Positions 1 through 12,355 are shown, numbered from the stretch's first letter. The stretch: DNA of 64,000 nt from Diphasiastrum complanatum (GCA_029204225.1 CM055097.1:5775653-5839652), one strand, 5' to 3'. Program-made: numbers and translations. The notes: generated by a model not told the origin, from the letters alone.

Positions 1-790
1 CTAGTTTTGTTGCTCCTCCATTCAAATCTAGAATATATATAGCATCATAAAACCAGAATCTACAAGTTCATTTTTAGTTTGTCTTTTATACTATAAATTG
101 CCAATTTCTGAATGGACAATGTCTATAATATTGGAAAGATAATTTACATGTTCATGTTCATGTACATTTGATGGATAAAAATCTGCAATACAAAAAACCA
201 TTGTAAGTTTCATTGTTAAATATAGCTACATGGTAGAGTTGAAAATTAAAGTCATTTAAAATTTTATAATAATTATAGTTACACTTTGCAAGGATCTATC
301 GAATTCCCATTCAGTTCCAAATGCATGTAAACATGTTGAACAAAGACATTTGAAATGGATTGTCCACTCGGGAATACTTTAAAGTCAAGAATCATGGCAT
401 ACGATTTATATATATTTTTTCCTTCTTGTTTTTGATGGAAAGCTCCTCTTATTGATAAATTCATCAATAACCAAGAAGCTTTTTGATATTCATGGGCAAT
501 CCAAGTACCATCATCCTCCTTCTCATTGCAAAAAATTACAGAGCTGATTGAGGATCTTGTCTCGTTGTTGGCATACCTTGAAAAGTTAATTTCAATCTCT
601 ACTAAACTTTTGGGCATTACAGGAGCTAAAGCATTATTGTTTCGTGCTTCATTGAAGTAATTACTATGCTGCAAATCATGAAAAAATAAAAGAGACTATA
701 ACTTGAGGTTAGCAGACGTCTCGTAATTTAACTTTGGTTTAACCAACATAGTATGTCCTTTTAACTAGAACAAGCGAATTTGAGCAGCCT
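1..790 (-). repeat. Left arm of a large inverted duplication
   Basis: Read on the minus strand, this stretch matches 52782-53441 on the plus strand almost base for base over long runs. The match covers the unknown exon and its AT-rich downstream flank. The right arm lacks about 142 bp that are present here at about 589-730. The homology stops at 790 on this side and at 52782 on the other. On the outer side it reaches the window edge, so the true arm may be longer. The arms lie about 52 kb apart. Confidence 0.85.
279..674 (-). CDS. Unknown protein, internal exon-like ORF (131 aa)
   Basis: I do not recognise the family. The reading frame is open for 131 codons. Its first codons sit just after a good 3' splice acceptor on the minus strand (T-rich tract ending in gcag at about 669), so it is better read as an exon than as a complete gene. 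Visible features are a segment DDGTWIAHEYQKASWLLM near the middle and VFVQHVYMHLEL near the end. No signal peptide or membrane segment is seen. A decayed copy lies inverted at 52854-53161, and a weakly similar pattern occurs at 58443-58859. It could be an exon of a host gene, of a captured gene, or of an undescribed transposon. Function is unknown. Confidence 0.3.
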   Translation of the reverse strand: MQHSNYFNEARNNNALAPVMPKSLVEIEINFSRYANNETRSSISSVIFCNEKEDDGTWIAHEYQKASWLLMNLSIRGAFHQKQEGKNIYKSYAMILDFKVFPSGQSISNVFVQHVYMHLELNGNSIDPCKV

Positions 791-823
791 TGTTGCTTCT
801 CCAAGATTTGTGATTTTGTAGCT

Positions 824-3810
824 TTAAAAAATATGACTCTTCGTGTCTTTGATCAACATCAAGGAATTTCCTATCATCAGCGAATCATCCACAAAAATGG
901 TCAATATCACAAAATCCTTTCCTACTATTTTGATGTAGACGTTGTAGTCTGGTTGAGTAGGATTGAAGTCTAGAGACTTCAGAAGACCATCAAGCTTTTT
1001 GTACCAGGCTCGTGATGCCTGTTTTAGACTGTAGATGCATATCTGCAATCGACAGACATATTGTCTGTTTTCGGGGTCTTCATGGCCTTCAGGTTGCTTC
1101 ATGAAGATTTTCTCCTCTAGATCTCCGTGGAAAAAGGCTGTTTTCACGTCAATCTGGTAAATTTCCAGATTGTACTATGTGGCGTATACAAGGAGTAGCC
1201 TTATGCTTGTCATCTTTACCATGGGCAAATATGTGTCGAAATAGTCGACACCATATCTCTGCGTGTAGCCCTTTGTGACAAGCCTTGCCTTGTAGCGGCC
1301 AATAGTGCCATCTGATTTTTGCTTTTTCTTGTACACCCACTTGCAGTCGACTATTTTTCTATTTTCTAGCAGTGGCTCTAATGTCCATGCCTCGTTTTGC
1401 CTCATCGACTCGATCTCCTCTGACATTGCCTGCTTCCAAAATTCTCACTCTGGACTCTGGATAGCTTCTTGGTATGTTGCTGGCTCTTCTGTGAAGCTGC
1501 AGTACTCAAACTGCGTTTCTTCACTCCATTGAAGATTGTCAAAATAGCGGTTTGGAGCTCTTCTTTGTCTTGTTGACCTTCGAGGTTCGTTTCGTCATTG
1601 CTCGAACATTTTTTGTTCGTGGGGTCGATCCTCTGCTTCCTGGTACTCTAGAATTTGGGGCTCTGCATTCTGATTTGATGTATGTCCTCGATCTCTCTCT
1701 TGAATAGGCAGTAGTCTGAAGATCTCATGGCCTCTTTCATCTTTCAGTCCAGGGAATGTGGACTTGTCAAACTTCACATCTCTGCTCGAAACAACCTTCT
1801 TCGTGGTTGGATTGTAGAGTCTATACACATGTGTTCCGTTCAAGTAGTCGACCATGATTGTTTGTTTGGATTTGTTATCGAGCTTGCTTCTCTTTTCCTT
1901 TGTGCTTGTATGCTGCACATCCAAACACTCGTACGTATGACAGATCAGGCTTTCTGCCTGTCCACATTTCGTATGGTGTTTTGTTCTCGGCCCATACCTG
2001 GCAATTGAGTCTGTGCCATCATGCATATGGCTCCTTCAACTAGCATTCTATTTTTTTTCTGCCACACCGTTGTATTTTGGTGTGTATGTAGGAGTGATTT
2101 GGTGTTCGATCCCCTGTTCTTTGTAGAATCTTGAGAATTTTGTGCTTTTGTATTCACTTCCATTGTCAGATCTGTATCTTTTTTGAGGTGTGTCGCTCTA
2201 CGAATGCCACAAACTTCTTGAAAGAATCAAATACTTCATATTTCTTCTTCAAGTAGTAGATCGTGGTCATTCGGCTGTAATCATCTATGAACGTTAGAGA
2301 ATATCTCGAACCTGAGAGCGAATATGTTTTTATCGGTCCACACACATCAGAGTGGACGAGCTCAAGAACTTCTTTGGCTCTTCTTCTCTCGTGTGTGAAT
2401 GGATTCCGATGTTGCTTGCCTTTTTGACAAGCTTCGCAGAACTCAGCCTCGGGCCTTGAAATCTTGAGACTTGTGACAATGTCCTTTCTGCTCATGTCAT
2501 ACAGGCTCCGCATGTTCAGATGATACATTCTTCTATGCCAGAGCTGATCTTCATTTTATGAAGGATTTAATATGCTTTCAGAGTTGCTAAGTATTTTGGC
2601 CTGGTAGAGATTTCATTCTCTGCATCCGACCATCAACAACTTGTTTGTTGTCTTCTCGATCATACGACAAGTGTTGCCGTCAAACAAAACTCAAATGCCT
2701 AGATCTGCCATCTTGGAGACAAGTAGTAGATCCTTTCTGAGTGAGGGCACATAGAGTGCTCCTGGCAGCTCTTCTTGGCCTGACAATGTTCGTAGCAGTA
2801 GAGAGCCGATGCATTTGACATCCTGTGTACTTCCATTGCCTAGAGTCACTGCTCTGTCGTTTTCGAGTTCGCAAAAGTTGATCAAGATCTTCTTGTTGCA
2901 GGTTATGTGAGATGTTGCTCATGAATCGATGACTACATCGTAATCATGTTCAGAGTAGCTTGTCGAAGCTTCGTCGAGTGTCGTGAAAGCTTCGTCACCT
3001 CTTTTAGCATCCTTTGATGACTCTGCAACGTTTGTCTTTTCAGCTTTGTTTTTCCTTTTTGGGTTGAATCTGCAGTCATATGCAGAATGCCCTTTCTTCT
3101 TGTAGTGCATGCAAGGTATTGTTGGATTGAACCAGCATTTGTTGGCCGTATGGCTTGGTTTGTGGTAGTGATCGCAGGAAGAAGATTGTTGATTTGAGGA
3201 CTTCGTCTTCTTGAATCTTGGCTTGTTTTTTGTTCTTCTTCTTTCCTTTTGTGAAGAGAGCCTTCTCTTGATCACTGTTTCCCTCTCCTTCATCTCTCAT
3301 CAGTCTCTCATCCGCGACAAGACTGACTGCTTTGTCGAATGTTATATCTGGTAGACTCAATATGAGCATTTCAGCGACTGATAGGACGTCGATAGAGATT
3401 TCATGAAATACATCAGCTGTTGTGGTGCTGGGATCTGGTGCTCCTGTCTTGATGCAATGAGTTGAGCGAAGATCGTTTTGATCTTCTCAACGTGCTGATC
3501 TAACTGGTTGCCATCCCATCGTATGGATTACAGTTGATTGTGAAGGTGCATGACTGAAGCTATAGTCCTCACTTCATACTGCTTTAATCTTTCCCACGTT
3601 GCATGGCTGCTTTCGCAGTCTTCAATCTGCATGAGTAGATCTTCATTTATGGACGAAACGATGATCGCCATTGTGTGCTTATCCTTTCTGATCCATTCAG
3701 CTCTCCTCGGGTCTCCCTCTGGAGGCTGCACCTCTAAGAGCTCGGTCACCGACCAGATGCCTTCACCCTTCAGGAGTGTTTTGATTTTGAATTTCCAGAT
3801 TCTGTAATTT
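824..3810 (-). pseudogene. copia gag-pol polyprotein remnant
   Basis: The pieces, right to left, are as follows. A gag segment lies at 3528-3749 (TWERLKQYEV). Two zinc knuckles lie at about 3070-3190 (CDHYHKPSHTANKC and CMHYKKKGHSAYDC). The protease motif at about 2900-2925 has DSGA interrupted by a TGA stop in place of Gly. GAG-pre-integrase and integrase start lie at 2166-2528 (CEACQKGKQHRNPF, HSDVCGP, FIDDYSR). The integrase C-terminal hinge lies at 1595-2026. The RT N-terminus lies at 1175-1426 (WVYKKKQKSDGTIGRYKARL). The RT palm lies at 824-1147 (YSLKQASRAWYKKLDG, FVDDSLMIG). In the family these make the particle, cleave the polyprotein, copy and integrate the element. Here the gene is dead through frameshifts, stops and loss of RNase H. 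Confidence 0.88.
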
Positions 3811-3910
3811 GCACCCTCAAGACTGATTGCTACTCTGGTCTAGATTGTCATAGCCATATTTTGTTGTCTAGAAGAATCACTGCTGGGATATCAGTAGTGA
3901 TAACCTGTAG

Positions 3911-3922
3911 GCTCTGATACCA
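3911..3922 (-). other. Primer binding site of copia 1
   Basis: On the minus strand this reads tggtatcagagc, the common plant copia PBS complementary to the 3' end of initiator tRNA-Met. It directly follows the LTR end (cgaca) and fixes the element's orientation. Confidence 0.85.
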
Positions 3923-4658
3923 TGTCGTGGAAGCTTTTTCATTTCGTGTTCGTCCTCTCTCTTGTGATTTTCCGTCTTTGAATTTTCTTTTCGTGCGGAA
4001 GCACTTACGGGTTCCCAGACACTCGACTACGCATCACAGAACATATTTTATTCTAGCAATCAAGAGACACAGCACAAGGCCAAGAGATATACGAAATAGA
4101 GCGACTATATTGTCAGTTTGGCTTTAGAGCAAAATCATCAGTGTCTCGCTCGTTGGCGGATTGACTCTATGCTCTTTCGCTGTGTTCTGCTCGTTGGCAG
4201 ACTTTCATGCACAGCTATGGTATTTTTGCTTTCTTACTGTATTTACTATGTCTCTCTTTGTTTCTTATAGATCTCTGTAAAATTCTCATCACTTTTTCTC
4301 TCTCTTTGGTTACGATCCAGAGAGGATCGTTTATACCTCCACTGTGTGGAGTTTACAAGATAGCCAAACATAGAATCGCAAGACTAGTTAATGCTAATCA
4401 ACTAGTTAGTTAGTCTCCATCGTTGCTATTCATTCCAGCTGGGCATGAAGCCCATTGAGCTGCCAGCTGGCAGCGCGAAAGATTTCTCTTTGTGTGTTTT
4501 CGTTGTTTTCGTTTTGCATCCATTTTGCGCTTTGCGGTCCTGGAGGTGTGTTTACGATTCTTGATTGATTCGCGAATCGTTCGTGCTTCGAGTCAAAGAC
4601 ACGTTGACTATCGCGAATTGTTCTCGTTCAACCTTCGTGTCTTGTTCGTGCTGCGACA
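3923..4658 (-). repeat. 5' LTR of copia 1
   Basis: The plus-strand text begins tgtcgtggaag beside the PBS and is proposed to end at tgctgcgaca, giving 5-bp terminal inverted ends tgtcg/cgaca. The PBS-side boundary is firm. The far boundary rests only on the TG..CA ends, because no partner LTR is available. Confidence 0.6.
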
Positions 4659-5939
4659 AAGTTGCAGGAGTTCACCATTTCTGACATTTATAGTCAAGGC
4701 TCTCTTATTGGTACAAAGACCTAGAAGGCAAGGCAATGTACCTACCAATGTACCTATGTTGGTTGGGATATTTAGCATTGGACTACTAATGCAAGCGACA
4801 AACAATCAATGAAGATGACAAGTACATAGCACTATCTCCCCACCCACAATAGTATGTCAAATGTAAATACCTTCTTTTGCGAAACTACACGAGTCAATAC
4901 AAATAGAACATGCTACCTTACATAACAAAAGGAAGTAACTCGTATCTTGGTAGGTACATCCTCAATTTTGGCAAATCTTCTATGAAAAAGTTCTATATAT
5001 TTTGATGAGTGATTTGAAATGCATGCATTCTTCTTTAATATGGCATTGGCCAAGTCCAAGGCAAGATTTTTGTTACATATAGAGAGTGTGGTCTTAAGCA
5101 AGAACAATAATATGATGCTTAACAACAAATTGCATAATGGAAAAGGGACATTATCATTTTTCAAGTATCGATATCAGTAGGAAAATACATATTTCTAGTG
5201 AATGCCTTGGAACCCATATAAGAGAAGGTGAGTATAATGTTCGATAAGACGATTCAAAAGGACTCTCATTGGAGTGAAATGCTTGGTTGCTTGTTCATCT
5301 TAATAAAAATAAAGAAGTTGCAGGTTAGATGGAGGCCTTCCACAAGAATTATGATTATTTGTTACTTGTCGTGTATATGTTTTAACTATTTTTAATTAGC
5401 TATTTGTGTGTGTGGGAAGCGGTGGGGCTTCCTCCATGATTGGAACAAAAAGAAACATTAATTTGTATTGACCACAATTCAAGAATGGCTACTCAATATA
5501 TGTTTTTGCAAGCTTGTCAATGGTTGCCTTTATGTGGGATGAAGTTGTGATTGCATGCTTGTATGAGAATTTCTAGTCGTATTACATGAGATCAATGTGG
5601 TACTTTCCAAATGCAATAATAAAAAGTTGACAATTTAAAGGGCATAGTTTTTGTAGATTGAATGAAATGTGTGTGGTAGAGATCAAATCTTAAGTTTTGC
5701 CTATGCTATGTTTGTTGGAGTGGAGTTGAAGCTACTATGAAAATGATTTGATGTGCAAGGAGGTGGATAAAATGTGTACAATCGAGGCAAAGAGATCAAG
5801 GATTACTCACAATGAGTAGATACATGGTGGCCCCCACCTTATTTAAGGTGCCTTCTTATATTTTGTAGTTTTTAAGTACATATCATGTGTGACTATCAAT
5901 TATTATACATTGGAGGCCAAACATGAGAAAGTATTTAAG
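4659..5939. other. Intergenic, no gene seen
   Basis: AT-rich sequence with short ORFs only and no recognisable domain. I found no tRNA, LTR pair or tandem repeat here. Confidence 0.5.
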
Positions 5940-5944
5940 CATTG

Positions 5945-6740
5945 AACTTGATTTTGATTTTGAAAATAATTGAGATTTGTGAAAGGTATATAGACAATGA
6001 CTGAGTACAATTGGGGCTGGGCCCACTTGGGATATGGATCCAAGATCATACATGTCAAGCCACTAGCAGGCAAGGACTCATCATGGATAGTGAGCATTTG
6101 CTTTTTTTTAGCTTGTAGACTATTTTAATCATCAGTGTAGATGTGCCATATTGTGACAAGTTTTCACATTTTTTATTTCCTGATTACTAATTCTCCTTCT
6201 CATATAGAAAGGAACCTGCACCTTATGGATAACATCTACCTGCACTTGTGGAAGTCAATTCACTTAAAGATGAAAAGCTAGATGAGCTACAAAGCTTTTT
6301 TTATTGTATTTTCTATAAGTGTTGTTTAATTTTTGTTCTCTTCTATCATTTGCATTGTATGCTAGGACTAAAAGTTATTTTGCAGTCACTAGATTATAGT
6401 CTATCAATAGTTTTAAAAAAAAATTCACAAAAGGTACATAGACAAGGATCAACCACATGTGGCATTAGGCCCACCTAGGACGCAAGTCCAAGACCATGCT
6501 AGAAGGTACTACATTGTCGTGGATAGTGGCCAATCACTTTTTTGGCTTTTGGACTATTTGTATTGTAAGTGTAGACGTGCCACGCTGTAATTTGTCATGC
6601 ATAATTTATCTCCTACTTTCCAATTCTCCTTTTCACATAGAATTTCATGAGGAAAGGTCTCATTATATGTAACATGTTAGCAATAATCGCAACTATGGAA
6701 GTTAACTTGTATGATGAGGAAAAACTAGATGACTAGGCGT
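5945..6740. repeat. Degenerate tandem duplication, period about 448 bp
   Basis: Blocks recur in the same order in both halves. The shared blocks are the agacaa..gggcccac(c/t)t segment (5991 and 6439), the tggatagtg segment (about 6083 and 6520), the gtgtagacgtgcca-like segment (about 6137 and 6560) and the gatgaaaagctagatga-like segment (about 6269 and 6716). Identity is low to moderate, so the duplication is old. No coding function is visible. Confidence 0.6.
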
Positions 6741-8802
6741 TAGATGGGCCCACAAGGATGGTGAGATATTATCTACTATTTCTCTTTTATCCTAGCACCA
6801 CCCCTAGAATTTGAAGCCACGCAAATATACAATCATTTTCCATCTTAAATACATGCAATGAGGTGGTCCATGGTTATCCAGAATACTCTAGAGCATAGTT
6901 CATGACAAAATTCTAGAAGCTACTATGCCTTTGTTGGATGATACTAGGTGAGGAGATGTTTGTTGTACCAATTTCAAATTAACAAATTGTGTTATATCTC
7001 TGATGATTTTATGGCAACAATGTATGGCAACCATACTAATGGTAGATTTTGTAAATCCTTTTCAATATCATTGATGTTTGTTGTATTGTATTTGATTGTC
7101 AACACACATCATGTCTTTTCTCTAAAGTACTCATAAAACTAGTAGAAGCTCTAGTTTTCAAAAGCAAAGCACGTAAAGTTGGAAATGTTCTGGTAGAGTA
7201 TGGTAATGAGTTGTTCTAAATAGAGTTTGATTGATTTTCATGATCACCATATTCCAAAGAATTTATTTTTTTGCAAAAAACTCTTGAGAATCTACTTGTT
7301 AACTTTTTTTCCTACTCTCAAGGTCTAGCATTAAGGGAGGCAAAATTTATATGATTTTTTATTACTATATGTGTCTCAAAAGCCTTATCTTGTATTTATA
7401 CTTCCATAGAGAAAGGTCAAATCATGTGCAAAAATTTAATGAAGAGCATGCATATTCTAATCCTTGTTGTGGCCATGAGTGCTAGTCCATGCCCTCTACT
7501 CACAGATGTAGAATGGGTTATATTATTGCACACAATCATGAGCACTTGGATGAGACAACTATGAAGTGATACGTAAACTATAAAAGTCTCACAAGAGGAG
7601 CAACATGTGAATAAAGAGAAGCAATCGGTCAACATTTGCCTAAAATGAACAACAATAGATTGCACTACTTGACTAGTCAAAGGAAGGTTGGGGGTACCAT
7701 AATCATGAAGAGAGGTAGGTTTGCAAAGAGGGAGAAGACATTTTCTAACATGATAAAATTTTCTACATAAAAAACAAGAATCATGCAAGCCATGAGAATA
7801 AACGTTAAGCACATACATGTAAAAAGGGAAGCCCAATAATATATATTCTTCGACAAGGGAGAATTTAGGTTTCCGAAAATCAAACTTTTGATAAAGAGTA
7901 GAGACTGAAAATTTTTAGTGACTTAACAAGATATTTCAATCACATATGTGGATAATACCGGAATTTTATACTTGTTCTTTAACAAGGTGGGGAGGTGTAA
8001 AGCCATGCCCTGCCCTGCCTCAACGGCCTCATGCCTGGGAGGGTGGCTGGGAGGGTGGCTGCCCAAGAGCTCGAGCCCAAAAGTGTTGCTCACACCAAGG
8101 TAGTTAGCCTTCCCCTCCATAATGCCCTTATCAAGTACAATGTTCATGTGGGTAGCCAATGAATGGTTGCCACGTAACATGTAGATGAACATTTTTGTTA
8201 CAAGATTTCATTCTCAAGTGTCAATGCCTCTGTCCAAATCAAAGTTTTGGTGGAAGGTGTAAATCAGGCAAATATATACTTGTATTGTGACAATTTTCAT
8301 GAATAAAATGTAGATTATGAAGCACCCAAAACCCATCCCAAAATGGTAGCTGCGTTTGCAAATTACAAATCCAAAACGTTGTTAATAATATTTATGTTCA
8401 ATAGAATCACGGGCCTCTCTCTCATAGGTATTAGGGATGATATATTTGGGACTTCTGGCAAAGACGATGATCACTAAAGCAAAAGGTGTGGGCGGGCAGC
8501 TACAGCAGGTGCATCAATGTCTGCGTCGTCTCATGTGTGATCTGATGGAGAGGGTCTATGGAGCTCTCAATGTGGTATTACTTACTTACTGGTTAGGCTT
8601 TCATAATTTTGATTTGTGATGTAACAATGGCTTAGAATCGTTTCAGCTGTTCGGTGTGCATGCGTCAGAGTTTAGTAGACTTTGATCTTCAAATTTGAGT
8701 CTGTTTGCGTACAGTTGCATCAGGCCATCGGAGCTGGTTACATTACAAACAAAAAACAAACACACATAATAGATAATAGTACAGTCAAGAAATTCCACAT
8801 CT
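6741..8802. other. Intergenic, no gene seen
   Basis: AT-rich sequence. The ORFs of 60-140 codons at 7417-7883 and 7923-8192 have no recognisable motif and look random in composition. A short tandem copy of gggagggtggct occurs near 8038-8060. Confidence 0.4.
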
Positions 8803-8874
8803 GGGCATTTGGTCTAGTGGTATGATTCTTGCTTTGGGTGCAAGAGGTCGCGAGTTCGATTCTCGCAATGCCCC
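8803..8874 (+). tRNA. tRNA-Pro (anticodon TGG)
   Basis: This is a 72-nt cloverleaf. The acceptor stem gggcatt pairs with aatgccc (8867-8873), with discriminator C at 8874. The D arm contains ttggtctagtggtatga. The anticodon stem cttgc/gcaag holds the loop tttgggt, giving anticodon TGG. The T stem gcgag/ctcgc holds ttcgatt. No intron and no encoded CCA are present. A T-rich tract (tttattttcttt) follows as the Pol III terminator. The internal A and B boxes are intact. It matches the plant nuclear tRNA-Pro(TGG) pattern and looks functional. It is the only clear host gene in the window. Confidence 0.96.
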
Positions 8875-9281
8875 TTTATTTTCTTTTGCCTCACTCTGGC
8901 AACTCGCAATCTTGAGTGTAATATTTAGAAAAATACATTATTGGGCAGTTTTTGGGACTGAGTAGATAGAGGCAGGTCCATTCTCCAAGTATTGTGCCTA
9001 ACCAAGAGTTTCAACAAGCCTAGTAGGGCACAAGGCAAAGTGTGAGCCAAAGCAAAATGGACCTTGCTTGGGCCTCTCCATGCACGTAATGCTAAGGGCT
9101 CATAGTTCCTGTGTATTTTGAAGGCACTTCCTCCCACAGAATTTTCAAGCTGAGTTCGTAATGCCACGATCTGCAGAATGCCTGCTGTGACAGCTGGATT
9201 ATTAGCGTGTTCAGTCGGAATGATGGATCTAACAGCAGGATTACTAGTGCATCATGCAGGAATCTCACCACACTGAGCATT
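8875..9281. other. Intergenic flank with a diverged short duplication
   Basis: The stretch around 9047-9085 (aaaatggaccttgcttgggcc..ctccatg) recurs in diverged form around 9763-9800. No coding sequence is recognised. Confidence 0.45.
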
Positions 9282-9302
9282 CCCCCCCCCCCCCCCCCCC
9301 CC
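9282..9302 (+). repeat. C21 homopolymer
   Basis: An uninterrupted run of about 21 C. On the other strand it is a G run able in principle to form a G-quadruplex. Length may vary or be misread. Confidence 0.9.
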
Positions 9303-9591
9303 ACGTAAATACTTGCAAATTTTTTTGCAGTGTATTTGAAAGTCGCCTTAAATGGCATAATTTTGTACTTTTTCAAATTATAAAAGCAATAAATACCTTG
9401 CATATTCGTAAGGTGATATTACTATTTTTTAGTAATATTGAGAAGCACCTTACATTTTTGTAAGATTCACTTTCTATTTTTAGAAAGTCACACAAATCTA
9501 AATTTACTGTTTTTTGGAAAGTCAACTTTTTTAAAATAGAAATAAAAAAAAAGAACCTGCAGGTGTTTATGCAGGGGAAGGCCCACGAGCA

Positions 9592-9645
9592 GGGGCCTTC
9601 CGCATTTGGAGGCGTCCTCGGGCGTCTCAAAACGCGGAAGGCCCC
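9592..9645. repeat. GC-rich perfect 12-bp inverted repeat
   Basis: The segment ggggccttccgc at 9592-9603 is the exact reverse complement of gcggaaggcccc at 9634-9645, with a 30-nt loop. A third related copy (ggggaaggccc) lies just upstream near 9573-9583. The block is GC-rich inside an AT-rich region. No terminator-like T tract follows it, and its role is unknown. Confidence 0.8.
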
Positions 9646-10387
9646 CGCCCTAGGGCATTCCCCTATACTTATTGGCACAGTTGAATTTTTATGTTTATTT
9701 TGAGATTCTACTTGTCAAGGGTTTAGAAAGCCTCGAACGATGAGAGAGCCTAGATGAGTCAAAACAAAATGGGCCTTGCTTGGCCCTCTCCATGGCATTA
9801 ATTATAGGGCTGAATTTGATTATTGTCAATTTTGAGATGCTCTATAGGACTTGCATGTAGTACAATGGCTTCTTTACAAGCAGTTTCTAGGATTTTGGAC
9901 AATAGTTTCATTCATTTTCAACCATATATACAATTGTTGTCATTTGGGCAAAATATAATCTTGACCATAACGTACTATGGAATGGGCTGTTCTGCTCGAT
10001 AAGGATTTCCAGAAATATGAGGGACTGAGCCTAAGTTTTTTTGGAAAGCCGAACCAAGCAGAATGGCCTTTGCCCGACACTTTCCATTGCGTAATGGATA
10101 CTTTGAAAATTTCTACATGCTCATTATGAAGCATAATGAGCAGTTTGACTTTTTCCAACCACGCTGATACCGCCATGTGGCAGCTTGGCACCTGACGCCT
10201 ATGACGCATAGGCTGGATGTGCTGCAATTTTTTTATGAAAAATAAATGCCTATTCTGGTTTTTGATTTGTTCAAAAAGTGAGCAAAATAGGCACAAAGTA
10301 TCCATTACGTGTATGGTAACCCATCCAAAGGTCTTCGAACTTTGCTCTCTTGACATTTTCAAGATTTAGTTGTGAAGGGAAAGACAA

Positions 10388-10438
10388 TTTTTTTTTTTTT
10401 TTTGGGTTGGATTTGGGGGGGGGGGGGGGGGGGGGGGG
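10388..10438 (+). repeat. T16 run followed by G24 run
   Basis: T runs from 10388 to 10403. After a short spacer, G runs from 10415 to 10438. No retroelement end is recognisable next to it, unlike the G12 PPT of element D. Confidence 0.9.
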
Positions 10439-12355
10439 ATTCTCATACGATTGAAGTTTCATGTCCACTTCAACCTCTTTTTCACCCCAAATTCACATGT
10501 CACACCCTTTTGCAAACTTCAAGGATAGAAGGAAAACCTTATAAGCCACATGGGCCCCAAGGTTTTTAATTTCAAAATATAAAATTACTAAATTGTCACA
10601 CTCTAGGTGATCTATCCCTTGTTGAAATATATAAATATAGAACAATTAGGTGAATATAATTTTATTTATGTACTAAAACCCTTTATGTAATAGATAATAA
10701 AAATTAAGGGTAAGTACGTAATTTAATATATTTCTATCAAAGTTGGGCGAGAAATTTTTTAATTTTGACCACCAAATACAAAAAGTTTCAATGAAACAAA
10801 TAAAATATAGCCAAAATGCGAAAATTAGCCCAAATAAAGGTGACAGGGCATTCATTGATTGGGCGGTTGCAAGAAATGGCAGCCCCTCATTCCTATAACC
10901 TTTTGTAAAGGTTGGAAAGCATATTTGGGCCTCATGCTTTAACTTTGGTGGCACCCAAAGTCCAATGCATGAGTAGATGACATGATCCTAAATGATGCTA
11001 CAATTATAGCTAATAAAGATAAGAATCCTTCTTCCACAAGGGTAGTCAAGGGTGATGTTGACACTTTGATGGAGAGTGATATTATATTCACCACGACTTT
11101 AAGAAAAGGACCATATTGTGACATCCATAACAATTGGTTTAAAATCTTTGGAAGAGTATGCTCCTCTTACTTGTTCTCTAAAATCCATCAAGTTTCAAAT
11201 CATCCAAATGTTTTGTATCCTTTCAATAAAATGAGGTAGGCCAACTATATGAATCAATCCTTCTTTCCCTACAAATGCTTGTCATTACAAACAAAGCTCA
11301 CAAACCAAAGAAAAAATGTCATGATCATTACCATACATGAATTTGAAACAATGTTTATTTCGAATCAACTCAGAAATAGATGAGCTACTGAGAGTAAATG
11401 GATTTTCAAAATGCCTTGAATACCACTCCCTAAATTCTAGATTGAGTCCATCAAGACCTATGTTGATAAGGTTTTTTCCAAAACTTTTGATGATAAGTTC
11501 CTTATCTTTTTTATCACCACCAAGATCCATGGAAAGATCGTCATTTTCTTGGTCAACACCACTATCCACTATGCTACGAACAAACAACACCTTTTATCTT
11601 GCCATTTAGATTTTCGATCCACCATCTTCAAACTCCTTTATGCAGACTTGATGAAGAATACCATGTTTATCCAGTGCATAAGTATGAAGCGTAGAACAAT
11701 GAAACATAGAAGCCACCAATATAAGACCATCGACTCTTTAATTAGGTAGGATGCTCAATTGTATTGAATATCTTGGCCAAGAGTGCATAATGAGATAGAT
11801 TGAAGGTCCAAGACACCAAGTTGAAGTCTAGGGGGATTTGATAATCTTGACCCTTAGATGTGATGGTGAAATTATTATTAGAGAAGCTGGACTTTGAAAA
11901 TCAGTAAATCAACAATGATAAGGATCATTAGACACCCATCGGAATGAAGGTCTATTAGGTCTTGATGTTAATGCCTTGTGGTTGGATTGGAGTTTGTCGA
12001 GCAGAGGCCCAAGAAAGTCGGTGGTAGATGTTTTGGATGGGGTAGATTAATTGGAATCAACTACAATTTCTGAAACTGGAGGAGGTAGTGCATTAAGTGT
12101 AATGCACAAGTGAGAGGTTGGGCATTCACTAGTGGTGGGTTGGAATTCCAAAGAATGATGCTTCGGAGCTATGGATAGGAGAATTAGGAAACAAGAATGG
12201 ATATGGGAATCTAGTGCAATAATTTTGAAAAATCATTGTGAGCGAGTGACATAAATGTGAGAATAGAAGGACAAGAAGAACTACGTGAGTAAAATAACAA
12301 GTAATTATATTGTAGTATAGAGTATTAGGGATGACCTATTGGCAAAAGGACGAGT
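10439..12355. other. Intergenic, no gene identified
   Basis: AT-rich sequence. A 101-codon minus-strand ORF at 11285-11590 (LGGDKKDKELIIKSFG) has plausible protein composition, but I do not recognise it and it may be chance or an old gene scrap. The last bases before 12361 are the insertion target of the outer retrotransposon. Confidence 0.4.

Larger units (their letters stand above)
791..4658 (-). mobile_element. Ty1/copia LTR retrotransposon 1, 3' truncated and decayed
   Basis: Reading on the minus strand the order is LTR, PBS, gag, CCHC knuckles, protease, integrase and reverse transcriptase, which is the Ty1/copia order. The RNase H domain and the 3' LTR are missing. The element stops soon after the RT FVDD box and abuts the inverted duplication arm at 790. 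The frame is broken by several shifts and stops. Only one LTR is present, so no TSD can be checked. Confidence 0.85.

Noticed and set aside
3550-3807. Plus-strand 85-aa ORF
   Set aside because: Antisense shadow of the copia 1 gag segment.
7417-7883. Minus-strand ORFs of 139 and 68 codons
   Set aside because: Cys/Phe/Leu-rich chance frames in AT-rich DNA with no motif or splice context.
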